Assembly: GCA_911728435.2 (NCBI GenBank)
Contig: OU452198.1
Coordinates: 35,059,902 to 35,123,901, forward strand
Length of the DNA stretch: 64,000 nucleotides
Reading direction: 5' to 3'
Source of the DNA: Apoderus coryli
Taxonomy: Eukaryota; Arthropoda; Insecta; Coleoptera; Attelabidae
Position numbers and translations under genes: made by a program. This document shows, one piece after another, positions 33,346 to 44,492 of this stretch; position 1 is the first letter of the stretch, and every line of letters starts with the position of its first letter. The notes beneath the pieces are model-generated. The model ran no database searches and was not told where the DNA came from. It saw only the letters and a program-made list of their open reading frames with translations.

Positions 33346-33515
33346 TTATATGAATAGAAGTGAAATAAACTAATATTTGTGAACTGAAAAAAAAAAAATT
33401 CCGTGACACAGGTGGGATTCGAACCCCGATTGCCATTCAGGTGTTCTGTTAGAACACATGACTGGAATTTTTTTTTCAGTTCGCAATTAGTTTATTTTAC
33501 TTATATTCATTAACA
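33346..33515. repeat. Inverted repeat: LINE tail and tRNA-like pieces head to head
   Basis: GAAATAAACTAAT, GTGAACTGAAAAAAAAA (left) returns inverted as TTTTTTTTTCAGTTCGCAATTA, GTTTATTTTACTTATATTC (right). Between them is a partial tRNA-like block (ACAGGTGGGATTCGAACCCC) and a small palindrome, CAGGTGTTCTGTTAGAACAC. So two SINE/LINE tail pieces are joined in opposite directions. Confidence 0.6.
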
Positions 33516-33785
33516 TTATGTATATGATGCCTGAGTTGCAGTTTATTTCGAAGATATGGAGAATTAGAAGTACCAAGAAGTCGAAAAATAAAAACTGGGT
33601 AATGATATTTAACATTTGTCTCAAAAAGCAACCATTTCAGTTCGTTAATTTTGTAGGAAACACGATCAAACTTTCTGAGACCAAAAACATACCTACAACA
33701 TGTATTTTGAATTTTTTGAAGTCGATTTTGCGTGAACTTGTCTATAGAGAAGGAAGTAGCAAATGTTGGCGTAGTTCTTAATTGA
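33497..33785 (-). pseudogene. LINE reverse transcriptase C-terminal fragment
   Basis: Open on the minus strand without a break for about 95 codons: FTQNRLQKIQNTCCRYVFGL, RKFDRVSYKINELKWLLFET, FRLLGTSNSPYLRNKLQLRH, stop 33497-33499. This is the C-terminal domain after the palm in Jockey/CR1-type LINEs (RLQKxQNxCxRFxFGL). The lack of stops suggests a fairly recent truncated insertion. Just past the stop the sequence enters the inverted repeat of 33346-33515 with its A-rich tail. Confidence 0.7.
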
Positions 33786-34369
33786 TAGCACTAGAGATTC
33801 ACACAGTTTGTTCCTTAATTTAAAGTTCAAACCACCCTCGTATATACCTGAGAATCAAACCATTCTTAATATAAACTTAATACTGAAGCAAGTAGGCAGA
33901 TAATATGAAACGTTAAAAAATAACCGCTTATTAATAATATCTACACATAGAAGGTTTGTATTTCATACTTTTTTCTCATATAAAACATATTGTGTTTGTT
34001 CCACGTATTATCCTCAGGTTCTTCCTACAAGTTCCTATTGGAGCCGTAATTATTATAAACATCTTACATAATAATACAATAATTATCTCGTTGTATATAA
34101 AATAACAACGGATTACACATGTTTTCACGGTATACCTACTAAGGTTTTCCTTATTCTCATTTTTTTTTTGCAAAACAAAAAAGAAACACGTATTTAATAA
34201 TCAGACAATATACTTTAACCTTGATGATTGTTTAGGGCTTTTGAAATATTATTTAGTAGATGCATGAGTGTATTTTGTGTCCATATAAACAGTCAGGACC
34301 GTATTCAAATAGAAACATAGAATAGAAGAAACAATAGGGCCCTGGATCTGACACCTGTTACAATCTTAC

Positions 34370-34520
34370 ACCAATTGCCACGGGTATGCTTTTGAGCTTT
34401 CGTCAAATTGGGTGGGATCCAACAAGAACAAACTTTTTCACAGCTAAATACTAATGCAATATTTTGGAAATGATTTTAGACGGCCTTCATGAACTTCATG
34501 CCCTGGTAAAAGAGTAGATT
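34370..34520 (-). pseudogene. Divergent mariner transposase relic
   Basis: The minus strand shows EVHEGRPKSFPK, then KVCSCWIPPNLTKAQKHTRG followed by NWCKIVTG. This matches the mariner order EGRPKS ... KKxCxRWIPHNLT.AQK...W, with about 40 residues deleted between the two parts. It is clearly more divergent than mariner copies A-D, so it is from another mariner lineage or much older. Confidence 0.5.
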
Positions 34521-37500
34521 TCTGTTTGATTATACATTACCTATTTAGCGGAAAAATTAAGGTACTTTATTGCCACTGTTTAAGTTATGTGTGTTTTGCC
34601 TGTTAATTCTGCCTAAGTTAATAGCACATCTAGAAAGTATACCTTCAGCTAGTTTTACAAAGTCTTTATTCCCTACACCGTGAGTTTCGTTGCTTCTAAA
34701 AGAGACAGATTTTACTACGACAACGTCGTTGTTTCTGGGTTGAGTTATTTAACCTTCACAATTGAACTTAAGGTCAATATGGTCAATGTCATTGGCCCCT
34801 AGGTCTCGCAAATCTATTGCCGTTTTGAAAATGTGTGTACACAAACAAATATTTTGAAAAAACTTATTTGCCTTAGTAAAGATATTGCATATCCCATGTT
34901 CAGAATTTCCATACTATATCGCAAGATTGTATTTCAGAATAAGGTTATTTTATACGCTAAAAATTATTAATAGAAATTTAAAGTGTACCAACAAAAGTAA
35001 AGTTATTATATGGAAAAAGCAATAAAAACGTTATACAAAAATATAGGTTAGGTTAGTTAGGAGTTTTGTCTATTATAATTACCGACATTACCTAAAGTAT
35101 TCCATCCATTCAATCCACACTTTAAGCATCTAAGACACCTTAAGTACCGACCTGCATGATTATTTCAATAAAATCTAAATACGACCCTGTTTTCTACACT
35201 TTCAACATGGCGACCACAGGTTGAATGAGATCAAAGGCCGCAAGACAGAGATTATATTCTCTCGCTTAGTTGTTCTCTGGTTATACTGTATCTCACGCAC
35301 TTGCAGACTTTTATTTAGAAGCAAATTCCTGCAAAACAGATCACTTTAGACCCATAAAAAAAAATATTTACTTCAGTGGCGTAAAAAAATAGGGGCATAA
35401 AATGTCACTAATTATGTCAAAGTATGATATGGTCACTAAATTTGAAAGCGTTTAGTATTATGTAAAATTTTCTATCTTATAAATTTGAACCTTTGACCCT
35501 GTATTTAGACAACTAAGCCCTATATCAAAATGCATGAATGAGCGCGAGCTTTCTGGGGTTGAGTTTATACGCTGATGGCCACCAAAAATTAGTGAGTATT
35601 TGTGAAACCTGATTTGTCTAAGAAAAAATAATCGAAATAGGTTAACCCGTTTTTGAGTTATAGTGAATAAAGGCAAATACACATTCTTTATTATACTAAT
35701 ATGTTGGGCGAGAGGTAAAAACAAGGCTTTTGATGTAGAAAATGGTTTTAATAACCTTGAAAATTCATCCAAGCTCCATGTCAGATGACTCTTATTGACC
35801 TAGACCACTTTTAACATTTAGCGCTCTTATCGATCTCAATGTCAAAAATAGGACTTGTCATTTAAAGAATCAAATATTATATTAATAACAACCAAACTTG
35901 ACTATTTCTTGAATTTTATACAGCCTTCAACATAATGCACTCAAAAAACTGAGTATAATAATATGTTCCCTCAAATACACTTTTCTATTTTGCGTACAGG
36001 TAGAAATCAGATTACAGCTGATCTTGTCACGATAGTGAAGCTAACCTAAAATTGTTGTACCGTTTGATCGATTTTATGCTTTAAAGCATTCAGTTTACGG
36101 TGGGTATGCCTATTAAAGAGTTTACAGTTCTTCAAACAAGGCAATTCAGATCTTTTGTTGGTTTTGAGGTACGTCGGCGAGCAGAACCACTTAAGTGTCG
36201 CAGATCCCTTGTTGTTAATAAGAACAGGGTAATTCAATCGTACTAAATTTCTTGTTTTTAAGGTAGAGAATGCAGTACATCCAAAGCCTCACCATACTCA
36301 CAACGTCCTGTTTCTCCATGTCATCCCAATTTATACCGTTACTGCTCCTTTAGGGTTGATTGCCACTTCTTGTATTTTAGCTACTATTTTTTTCTATTTT
36401 TTGCATATGCTCTCCCAAACTTGTATTCTGGATTTGTCATTCTTTTTCTTCTTCTTTCTTCGTTTCGTGTGTTTTCTGGCTTCTTCTTTTTCATCTTTTT
36501 GCACTTTCTTGTTTATTTTATCCTCAACTTGGCCTTTCTTTCTTCTTGTTATGCAACTTCGCACCTTTTTCATCTTGAGTTTGCATAGATTGTTCCATCA
36601 CAGTTCTTTCACTGATCTTTCTCAGTCTTCGCCAACACTATACAATTTTTAAGTTAAGTTTCTTCACTCTTAATCTGTTTCAATAGATACACTTTGACGA
36701 ATTGCTCTGTTCACAAGAACGATGATGATAAAAAATAATACAATCCGGTCCTGTATCGGTACCTATAAGCATAACATAATGACATATGTAAAAGTGGTAA
36801 TTGTAAGAGATATACATTTAAAGTAATTATTGTTTCATGAAGAACACACATAACATATGATATGCATGTCAGAACTTATGGCTATGATTACCATAAATAC
36901 CTGGTAGCTTGGTAGTCTCTATTTCCGCGTCTTATTTTTTCACGGAATTTCCACGGGCAACCAAACGAAGAAATTATGAAATTACTTACTTTTCTGGCCT
37001 CCATTTATAATTGAAAATTACAGAAAATTACTGGACACAGTTTTAATGAAATTATAACATGAACAGTTGATGATTTTTTTCAAAAATGTTTAATTTATTA
37101 ATCACCTTCGGTGCTTTTCGAACTAGTCCGGGCAATAGTCTTTAGAGAGAAGTCATAAAAGTTATAAGTAACGACCTAACTGGTGAAATTTTAAACGCAA
37201 TTTTCTCGATAATTATGGAGGCTTTAAAATGATCGACCCCTACTGTTATTTGAAAATTTGGCTAAAGCGATTTCAACCCATTATATTGTACATTATACAA
37301 CGTCCATCGTCCTGTTTGTAAATATAATAAACGAAAACATAAAGTATTATTCAATTTACCCTATCTCTGAAATTAATAAAATAATGATTTCGGAGTATTT
37401 TGATTACGATGGACCAGCATATTTTAGTTTCCGAGATTGGTTATGAGCTGAATGCTGAATGGACCCCTTTAATAGATAATTTAAATTAATTTAAGCTTCA

Positions 37501-37652
37501 TTTTCATCCTTCATTCATTTTTAATGGGTGATTTAGTGAATTTAGTTTATTATAATACTAAAAAATAAATTAATTATACAACAAAAACTAAATAGTGGCT
37601 GTAATTGTGATAACAAATTCTAAAATAAGCCGATACTTGTTGGAAATTCATA
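34521..37652. other. No recognisable gene; one pyrimidine-rich tract
   Basis: Three kilobases without a supported element. The 36385-36560 stretch is strongly T/C-rich and gives leucine/phenylalanine-rich frames of 72-98 codons, which I take as composition artefacts. The frame at 35458-35772 (minus, 104 codons) is unrecognised. Confidence 0.35.
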
Positions 37653-38833
37653 CGAGGGTTGACTTTTATATTTCGGGAATTGGCAACCCTGGAAACTGAC
37701 AGCTCTATCGTAAAGTTGGACATTTCTGAGGTTATACGTACTCAGACCGTTTTGTTATACGAGCGCTATTTGTGTTGTTTACAGTAACTTAAAAGATTCA
37801 TCTCGGCCCAAAAATGGAATTAAATCGTGAACATTTTCGGGCCATTAATTTTTACAACTTTCGACGTGGATTAACTCAGTAACAGTGCATGGATGAACTT
37901 AATTCAATTTTTGGCGATGAAGCTCCATCAAGGACCAGTGTTTATCAATGGTATGTTGAATTCAATCGTGGTCGTAGTTCACTCCAAGACAAATTTAGTG
38001 AAGGTCGTCCAAAATCAGTTGTTGTTCTGAAAACCATTGATGCTGGGCGCGAACTGATATTGCAAGATCGTCATGTGACCTATCAAGGGATTGAGACAAC
38101 CTTAGACATTAGTGCGACCAGCATACATTCAATATTGCATAAACATTTGACTGTCAAAAAAATTTCTTCGCGTTGGTTCCCACACAATTTGTCAATCGGT
38201 CAAAAAAAGGCTCGTGTCGATTGGTCGAAAGAAATGCTCAAAAATACGACCGCGGTGCTTCGAAACACGTCTATGACATCGTGAGAGGCGATGAATCGTG
38301 GATTTACGCGTATGAGCCCGAAAGTCAACAGCAGTCGTATGGGTGTTTCAAGATGAGCAAAAATCCAACGAAAGTTGTTCGCGCACGAAGCACTTTCAAG
38401 CAAATGGTCGCCTCTTTTTTCGGAAAAACGGGACATGTCCAACCGTACCACTAAAACAACGCAGAACAGTCAATTCTGAGTGGTACACAACCATTTGTTT
38501 GCCAGTTGTCTTCCAAGAAATCAGGAAATCCAACCGCCGAAGACGACATCGATTTGATGAGTCATCCGCCGTATAGTCCTGACTTGGCACCGAATGACTT
38601 CTTTTTATTCCCGTACGTAAAAAACAAACTGAGAGGTCAACGTTTTTCGACACCTGAAGAAGCGGTTCCTGCATTCAGAATGCATGTTTTGGAGATACCT
38701 CAATCAGAGTGGCAAAAGTTCAAACGCATGCAAAAGTGTATAGATCTTCATGGGGAATATTTTGAAAAACAATAAAGTGATTTTATATATTTGTTTTTGT
38801 TTTCTAATCCCGAAATATAAAAGTTAATCATCG
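37653..38833 (+). mobile_element. Mariner transposon (copy C), internally deleted
   Basis: Starts CGAGGGTTGACTTTTATATT after TA (37651-37652) and ends at 38833 before TA (38834-38835) with CCCGAAATATAAAAGTTAATCATCG. It is 1181 bases, shorter than copy B because of a deletion inside the gene near 38545 and small losses in the leader. Confidence 0.9.
37814..38775 (+). pseudogene. Mariner transposase, broken (copy C)
   Basis: The ATG at 37814 is kept, but CAA has become TAA at codon 23 (LTQ*QC). A 1-base loss near 38243 (LKNTTAV for LKKYDRG) shifts the frame. The first catalytic aspartate survives in GDESWIYAYEPES; the second aspartate (HDNASSHT block) is removed by a deletion that joins RKSNRRRR to the DIDLMSHPPYSPDLAPNDFF segment. 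The C-terminus LHGEYFEKQ is intact. It resembles copy B closely over aligned parts. Confidence 0.9.
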
Positions 38834-38835
38834 TA

Positions 38836-39572
38836 TTAACTTAAATTCCTAAGTTTAAATATTCCTAATTCATTACTTTCCCATTTGGAACCTTTAACTC
38901 TTAATAACCGCTCGAGTAGTAAAGACCTTTAAATAATCGAAAAATGTTTGACTAAGATGAGAAAAAGGAAAAGAAAGAAAGTGAAAAATCATAATTTTTA
39001 CCAAATTTTATCAATTCTTTTATACCTATGTTTATTTAGAATTTAATGTTCATTTTTTATATAGTTTTTTCACACTGACCAGTTTCAACAAAGTATATAG
39101 ATGATGGACATATGTTCCGAAACATGTTTGGCTGAAAATTAGAAGATTGCAACGTAGACAGGGTGAGTTATTAGTGCCTTGAAGTTCGATATTACCTCAA
39201 AGACCAAAAATTTCACGCAAAACTAAGCAGCCAGTGTGTAGGCAGTCATAAAGTACGTATTTTAAAATTATTGTTATTTGTACAGAATGGCTCTTCATCA
39301 GGGTGAACAAAACTTACGGTTTTTTTTTAATTGGAAAGCCTTATTTATTATTCCAGAATTTCATTGGTTTACACTTGACATTAATCTTACTAAAATTTTA
39401 GAAAATTATACAGTGTGGTTTAAAAGTTACCACTAGTATTATATGCAAAACATGGCGAATTCCAAGGCGTCTTTACTGGAACTGAAATAATTTAAATTCT
39501 ACTTCTTACGGGCATAGCTTTTTGGTAGTTATCAACTTTTACAAAAAGATAATTGTTAGTACAGCCCACCTT
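38836..39572. other. No gene; contains hammerhead-like remnant
   Basis: AT-rich except for the motif at 39098-39127 described separately. Confidence 0.35.
39098..39127 (+). ncRNA. Hammerhead-like motif, partial
   Basis: TAGATGATGGACATATGTTCCGAAACATGT without the spaces contains a GGA/TCC stem-loop, GAAACATGT as at 10384-10426, and a preceding GATGATG in place of CTGATGA. TGGC follows, but its stem I partner is absent. I read it as a worn copy of the same motif. Confidence 0.3.
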
Positions 39573-40838
39573 GTGGTGGGCCAAAAAAAGTCATCCGATG
39601 TTGTTTGGCTCTCTTTTTTTTTTCTAAATGAAAAACTTCGATTCTGTTTCTTGACTATGTTTATTTGAACCTTTACAATTTTATTGGTCAAGTCGAGAAG
39701 ATTATATTGGCCAAATGGGCGCCGTCACAATTGATTGCCATACGGGCTCGTATTATGGCATTTTTCATCACGTCGGGCGACAGACTCTCGCACTCGTGTC
39801 GAATGTTGTCCTTGAGGGCTTCCAGAGTCTCGGGCTTGTTCACGTAAACACGGACTTCAAAAAACCCCACAAAAAAAGTCTGGAACGCTTAAATCGGGCG
39901 ATCTTGCGGGCTAGTGCAAATCGCGAAAACGAGAGATGAGGCGACCCGGGAACGCTGCATTCAGAATATCAGTTGTGGCTCGCGCAGTGTGTGCCGTTGC
40001 TCCGTCCTGTTAGAACTACATGTCCCTCGGTCCTAATTCGTCCAATTGCGGCAGAAAAAACTCAGTCAAATTGGCCCTATAGTGTGCTCGAAAAAAATGG
40101 CCAGATGACTCCTCCAGCGTGAACAGCGCACCATGCAGTCACTTTGAGCGGGTGTAATGGCTCCTCGTGCATTACTAGTGGATTTTCGGTGCCCCAGGAG
40201 CGATAGTTTTGCTTGTTCACGTACCCGCTGAGGTGGAAATGAGCCTCATCGCTCAATATGATTTTGGTCGAAAAATCATCCACTTCTTCCTCGAGATTGA
40301 GGATGGCTTGGGCGTAGGTTACGCGCATTTGGCGGTCGGCAGGCAGCAGCTAATGCACGGACTGGACTTTGTACGGGAACATGCGCAGGTCAAAATTCGC
40401 TTTAGGGACGTCCGGATGATGGATACTGCGTGGCACGGCGTCTGGTCGATGTTTCCGGCGACAGCTCGACATCCTTGGCAACAGCGGCGATATTCTCGGA
40501 AGAACGGGCGCTCCGAGGCCGCCCAGTCTTGGCAACGTCTCGTGTGGTCCCATACTCTTCAAGGTTGGTGGCCAAACGGCGCAGTGTTTGCGCAGTCGGT
40601 GCCGGAAGGCCGAGGAAATGACGACGGAATTCGCGCTGCGCTAACACCACAGACGAATTATTATGCAAAAAAATAGACACGATTATTCCGCGTTCTTGGG
40701 GAGTGTATCGCTCCAAGGCTTGTTCACTTGTATTCTGCATCTGTCTAGTCCACAAATGTCAAAACAGATTTGACATTGGCGACCATTTGCAAAAATGAGG
40801 GCATCTTCCAATAGGGTGATTTCTTTTGGCCCACCTAG
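39573..40838 (-). mobile_element. GC-rich Tc1/mariner element, DD41D spacing (copy G)
   Basis: The ends are GGTGGGCCAAAAAAAGTCATC (left, about 39574) and, inverted, AGGTGGGCCAAAAGAAATCA (right, ending about 40838). TA adjoins the right end. The left end is blurred by a small palindrome (CCCACCTTGTGGTGGG). The element is visibly richer in G and C than its flanks: 40441-40500 has 35 G or C in 60. Confidence 0.75.
39688..40740 (-). pseudogene. DD41D-type transposase, broken (copy G)
   Basis: The minus-strand start MQNTSEQALERYTPQERG is at 40740. First catalytic aspartate in LSDEAHFHLSGYVNKQ (about 40230); second in QDGATAHTARATTDILNAA (about 40000); third in SPDLSVPDFF, again 41 residues later. 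Breaks: frameshifts near 40410 and 40080, and a TAG replacing the expected W in RDLH*PARSPD (about 39930). The end reads INCDGAHLANIIFST, stop 39688-39690. Related to copies E, F and H but a separate family, given different termini, composition and sequence. Confidence 0.8.
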
Positions 40839-40860
40839 TATATAGTACAGAAGCTGTATA

Positions 40861-40919
40861 CAGGGTGAGTCCAAACTAAAATTTGCGTTTTACTCGAGTT
40901 TTCCAAATGAGACACCCTG
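40861..40919. repeat. Very short element, CAGGGTG...CACCCTG
   Basis: Fifty-nine bases starting CAGGGTGAGTCC and ending GAGACACCCTG, flanked by TATA on both sides. It looks like a transposon reduced to little more than its two termini. A related terminus CAGTGTGTCCCAAGTTCGAC occurs near 41196. Confidence 0.5.
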
Positions 40920-42019
40920 TATATAATATCGAAAGCCGAAAGGAAAATTGATAAGCTTTTTTTCTTATATAGCCTTCCTTATACTTAAAGCTATTAGTTT
41001 TTAAGATATTTTCATTTAACCAAAAAAAGATTAGAAAAATTTACTTGTAACAAACAAATGTTTTTTATATTAATTTTTGGTTCAATCTGTGGCCAAAAGT
41101 AAACTTGTTTATCAATTTCCATTTCGTGAATAAAATGGAATAGTTAAAATTTTGGTGTTAATTGGCACTAAATGGGGCCAGTGAGATATACAGTGTGTCC
41201 CAAGTTCGACACAATGCTAGGTGAAAATACCTGTCAAAATTTAGATTCAACCAGTGCGGTGGCTGATCCGCTTCCGACAATGTGAAACATCTGCTCTAAT
41301 ATGGACTTATGAGATTTTCTATATGTTCAAAAGAAATTATTAATTAGAGTTGTGAAAATGTAATTCTACGCTAGACAATACCTATTTATCGTACACCTTA
41401 TAAATAGGATAGGTACCCTTGGTATTGATGTGCACAAAATTATAACCACTGTCCTCGTATACAATTCACAATTGTATTACAAGGACGAAAAACTATAATT
41501 TACCAACAACAATTTACAGCTAATTTACCAATTTCCACCACTATATCGCTATGTAATTACGTGTTAGTAAAGTAGTCATATTTTTTCCAGTAAAAATGTC
41601 ACGACATAAAATAAAAGAATTGAAAGAGTAGTAAAGTAAAAAAACTAAATGTAAAACAAATTGTATGTCATTAAAATTTTGCGCTCTCCGCTCCTAAATT
41701 GATAATAAATAACAATAATGAAATGGGGGCGTGGTAAATATCATAGAATGCCACGGGAAATGGTATATAGCGTGCGAGGAATCTAGTCACCTGCAATTAC
41801 TATTGCAGAACAAAAATATAGAAGTAATGTGACAAATATCGCTTGTCAAGTCGAGACGAGATCAACGTTATCGATACTTCTAAATACTTTTGTATCCGAC
41901 TTTTTTCGGTGTTTTATTATGTTATGACATTAGGTAAACAAACACAACAAAAATTACATTTTGCTGAACATGATTGAATACAATTCAGGTTTGGTGCATT
42001 CTTAAGGACAATTTGTTAT
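40920..42019. other. No recognisable gene
   Basis: AT-rich, with one terminus-like CAGTGTGTCCCAAG near 41196 and nothing else that I can support. Confidence 0.35.
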
Positions 42020-42027
42020 ATCCATAC

Positions 42028-43457
42028 CAGTGGCGGCTCGTGGGTAATTTTATTAGGTAGGCACTAAGTAAAAAATAGATGTGAAGAAAAAGGCGCCGCA
42101 CGAGATTTTTTTAGATTGTCACGGTCAAGCGCCTTAGATAAAAAGTAGAAAATTATCAAGGTAAAAAAGAACACGTTAAAATACGATTTTCGTAAGGTAA
42201 ATCTTATTTTTTTTTTTATTTTTAAAAATTATGCCCCATTCACTAATCTACGAAATCCAATACATAATCAAATACAAAATTATTTGTATTGCATAAACAT
42301 TAATATTACTACCTAATTACTACTTACCGCTACCGCACCAAGTTGTGCAGCACAACCACTAATCTTTACTTGTACTAGTCAAAATATTATTACTATTATT
42401 ATTAAATAATTAAATACATACACTTTTTAATCAATGGCACTAGTATTTAAACAACAAAAGAACAAATAGTTCAAACGTGATGTAAAAAACACTAAACAAA
42501 AATACCTAACGTACAAATCGAAATTCGTGCAAATAGTATATCTACCTATCTACAATAGATAGAAGGCGATCGGGGTAGGTGCGTAAGCTCAACGTAAACA
42601 CATTCCTACGCAATAGAACACATATTATTTCAAACGGTATTATATAAAAGTGCTCAATCACCATCAGTTTTTTCTGTATATTTATTTAAATATATTCAAG
42701 AAAAAGTACAACAATTTTGAGCAAAATACATGGCCGTATTTGGTAGTACATACTATTACCCGGTGACCGGTGGCGCAAAACTTTTGATATGTACATAGGT
42801 ATATGTGTATACAGTGTATATGGGTATACGGTGTAGGCGACGAAAACAGTTGCCTGTAAAAATGCGAAGTCTCGTAGTGGGTTCTAACACCAGCGGTAAA
42901 CCTATTTTGCGGTAGTTATATTATACCTACAGATAATTATTGAATTAAAGGGGATGTTTTAAAGGTTTAAGGTAGAAACTCAAATTAGTATAAGAATCAA
43001 TATTATTATTATTATTTTTAAATTATAAAGTCAATAATAATAAATTGATATTTAAGTAAGTTTTCTTTATTTGGATTGTAGGTCGTAAACAATAAAACTC
43101 AGTTTTAAATATCACTAGCGTTTCGATCTATATTAGATCATCCTCAGAGTGCTGCAAAATACAAATTATATGTATATCAAGAAAGAACGCATACATTTAA
43201 AATATTATCAAAAACAATTAATTGAAAATTACATAAAAGAAAAAAAAACCAAAACACATTAAAACAGGAACATAAATTCAAAACATTAAAATAAAAAAAA
43301 ACAACAATCGAATTATTAAAAAGTCAGCCATAGAAACAATTAACAATTAGGGTTACTCTAAATATCTTTTGATGCAAAAACTTAGCAAAATAATAAATTG
43401 AGTATTTAATTTAGGGCGAAGTTTTAAAGGTAGGCTTACCCCGGCCAGCCGCCACTG
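42028..43457. mobile_element. hAT-like non-autonomous element
   Basis: CAGTGGCGGCT at 42028 is matched by the inverted AGCCGCCACTG ending at 43457. The flanks ATCCATAC (42020-42027) and ATCCATAC (43458-43465) are a perfect 8-bp target duplication, the hAT hallmark. The 1430-base interior has no transposase. It does contain a hammerhead-like block at 43113-43151, so part of it may be captured from another element. Confidence 0.88.
43113..43151 (-). ncRNA. Hammerhead-like motif inside the hAT element
   Basis: The minus strand reads CACT, CTGAGGA, T, GATCTA-ATA-TAGATC, GAAA, CGCT, AGTG. CTGAGGA fits the CUGANGA core, stem II is a perfect 6-bp hairpin, GAAA follows, and CACT/AGTG can close stem I. 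Stem III (ACGCT) is not self-complementary, and a single T separates the core from stem II. Cleavage is doubtful; ancestry is plausible. Confidence 0.4.
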
Positions 43458-43584
43458 ATCCATACCACATCCAACGGGTTCAAGCACTTACTCTTTCTGA
43501 TTTTCCTCCACGTTTCCTTCACGTCAATGGCTGTTGCACAAAATTGTAGTAATTCCTCAACTACTGATGTTGATATTGTTTATT

Positions 43585-43800
43585 AATGAAGAGAGTCTTT
43601 CAAGAAATGCAATATGGAATTTTCATAATAACCATTTATGGTGTGATAGTTGAAGATCATTTTCAACATCAGTTCTCGTTGAACGTTTGGATTGGAAGTT
43701 GGACCTGTATTTCTACCAGGAAGACTTACCGGAGAGGTATATCGCGATTTTCTGGCACACACGCTTCCTGGATTTCTGGAAAACGTACCACAAGTAACTT
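43585..43800 (+). pseudogene. Tc1/mariner-type transposase relic
   Basis: The plus strand reads DHFQHQFSLNVWIG in one frame, then VGPVFLPGRLTGEVYRDFLA followed by HTLPGFLENVPQ in the next. It matches the FQHQFSVNVCIG stretch of the relic at 22972 and the 'GPFFLPxRLNGxxYxxFL' continuation typical of the group. The frame ends at the junction with an opposite-strand reverse-transcriptase fragment at about 43797. Confidence 0.6.
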
Positions 43801-43960
43801 GTGATTTATACGATCGAACCATTTGGAATAATCGAGAAGTACCAAAGCTGTGATATTACCGCAATCATTTGCTTGAAAGACATGATCTCTGACTTTAACC
43901 AGAGCAGTACTAGAGCTGTTTTGCGATCGAAATCCCGACTGTATGTCTGGAAGCAAATTC
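43797..43960 (-). pseudogene. LINE reverse transcriptase palm fragment
   Basis: On the minus strand LPDIQSGFRSQNSSSTALVK, VRDHVFQAND, then TALVLLDYSKWFDRINHKLL is open and shows motif A of non-LTR reverse transcriptases (LLDYSKAFDxIxH, here W for A). Exactly where homology stops (about 43797), the opposite-strand transposase relic begins. Only about 55 codons survive. Confidence 0.7.
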
Positions 43961-44331
43961 CACCTATCTGTAGGTATATATTTGTAGTTGCAATTTTCTA
44001 AAGAACAGAAGTCCTAGACTTCTTTGAAAACCGTAAAATTTTTGTGAATATACTGCAACTGAACTTCTAATAATTCTGCTACTTAGTTTTAAAAAAATAT
44101 GTTGCGACAAAATTAAAGTTTTAAAAAAAAATACAAAAATAAAAATTACTCAAAAACGGTGAGGAATCTCTCTATGTTATATCAACTTTTTCAAACAAAT
44201 GACCTCCTCTTTCGCCTCCTTTAGTTTAGACAATGACTTATGGGATATCCTGTATACATAATAAAGAAGCCAATGTAGAAAACGAACGCTTGTAAATTGG
44301 GAAAAAAATTTCCCTCAGGTGTTGGCATTCT
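43961..44331. other. No recognisable gene
   Basis: AT-rich. GGGATATCCTGTATAC near 44239 is a possible worn transposon end. Confidence 0.3.
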
Positions 44332-44492
44332 ATTTTTCTAATTGATAATCTACAAATATTTAATTTGATTGTAAAGTAGATTCAATTGTGTTCAGATTGA
44401 CTTAACTAACGCAGTATCAAACTGCAATCTGAACACAATTATATCTACTTTAAAATCAAATTAAAAATTTGTAGATTATCAATTAGAAAAAT
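44332..44492. mobile_element. Palindromic MITE
   Basis: Two arms of about 67 bases (44333-44399 and 44425-44491) are inverted copies: TTTTTCTAATTGATAATCTA... and ...TAGATTATCAATTAGAAAAA, with about 25 bases between. It has no coding content. It could extrude as a long hairpin. Confidence 0.8.

Noticed and set aside
36356..36652. 98- and 72-codon frames as membrane proteins
   Set aside because: The strand is a T/C-rich tract; leucine and phenylalanine runs follow from composition. No start context or conserved motif.
43726..43956. Single 76-codon protein
   Set aside because: Only its first 55 codons are reverse transcriptase. The rest is the antisense of a transposase relic, so the frame crosses a junction by chance.
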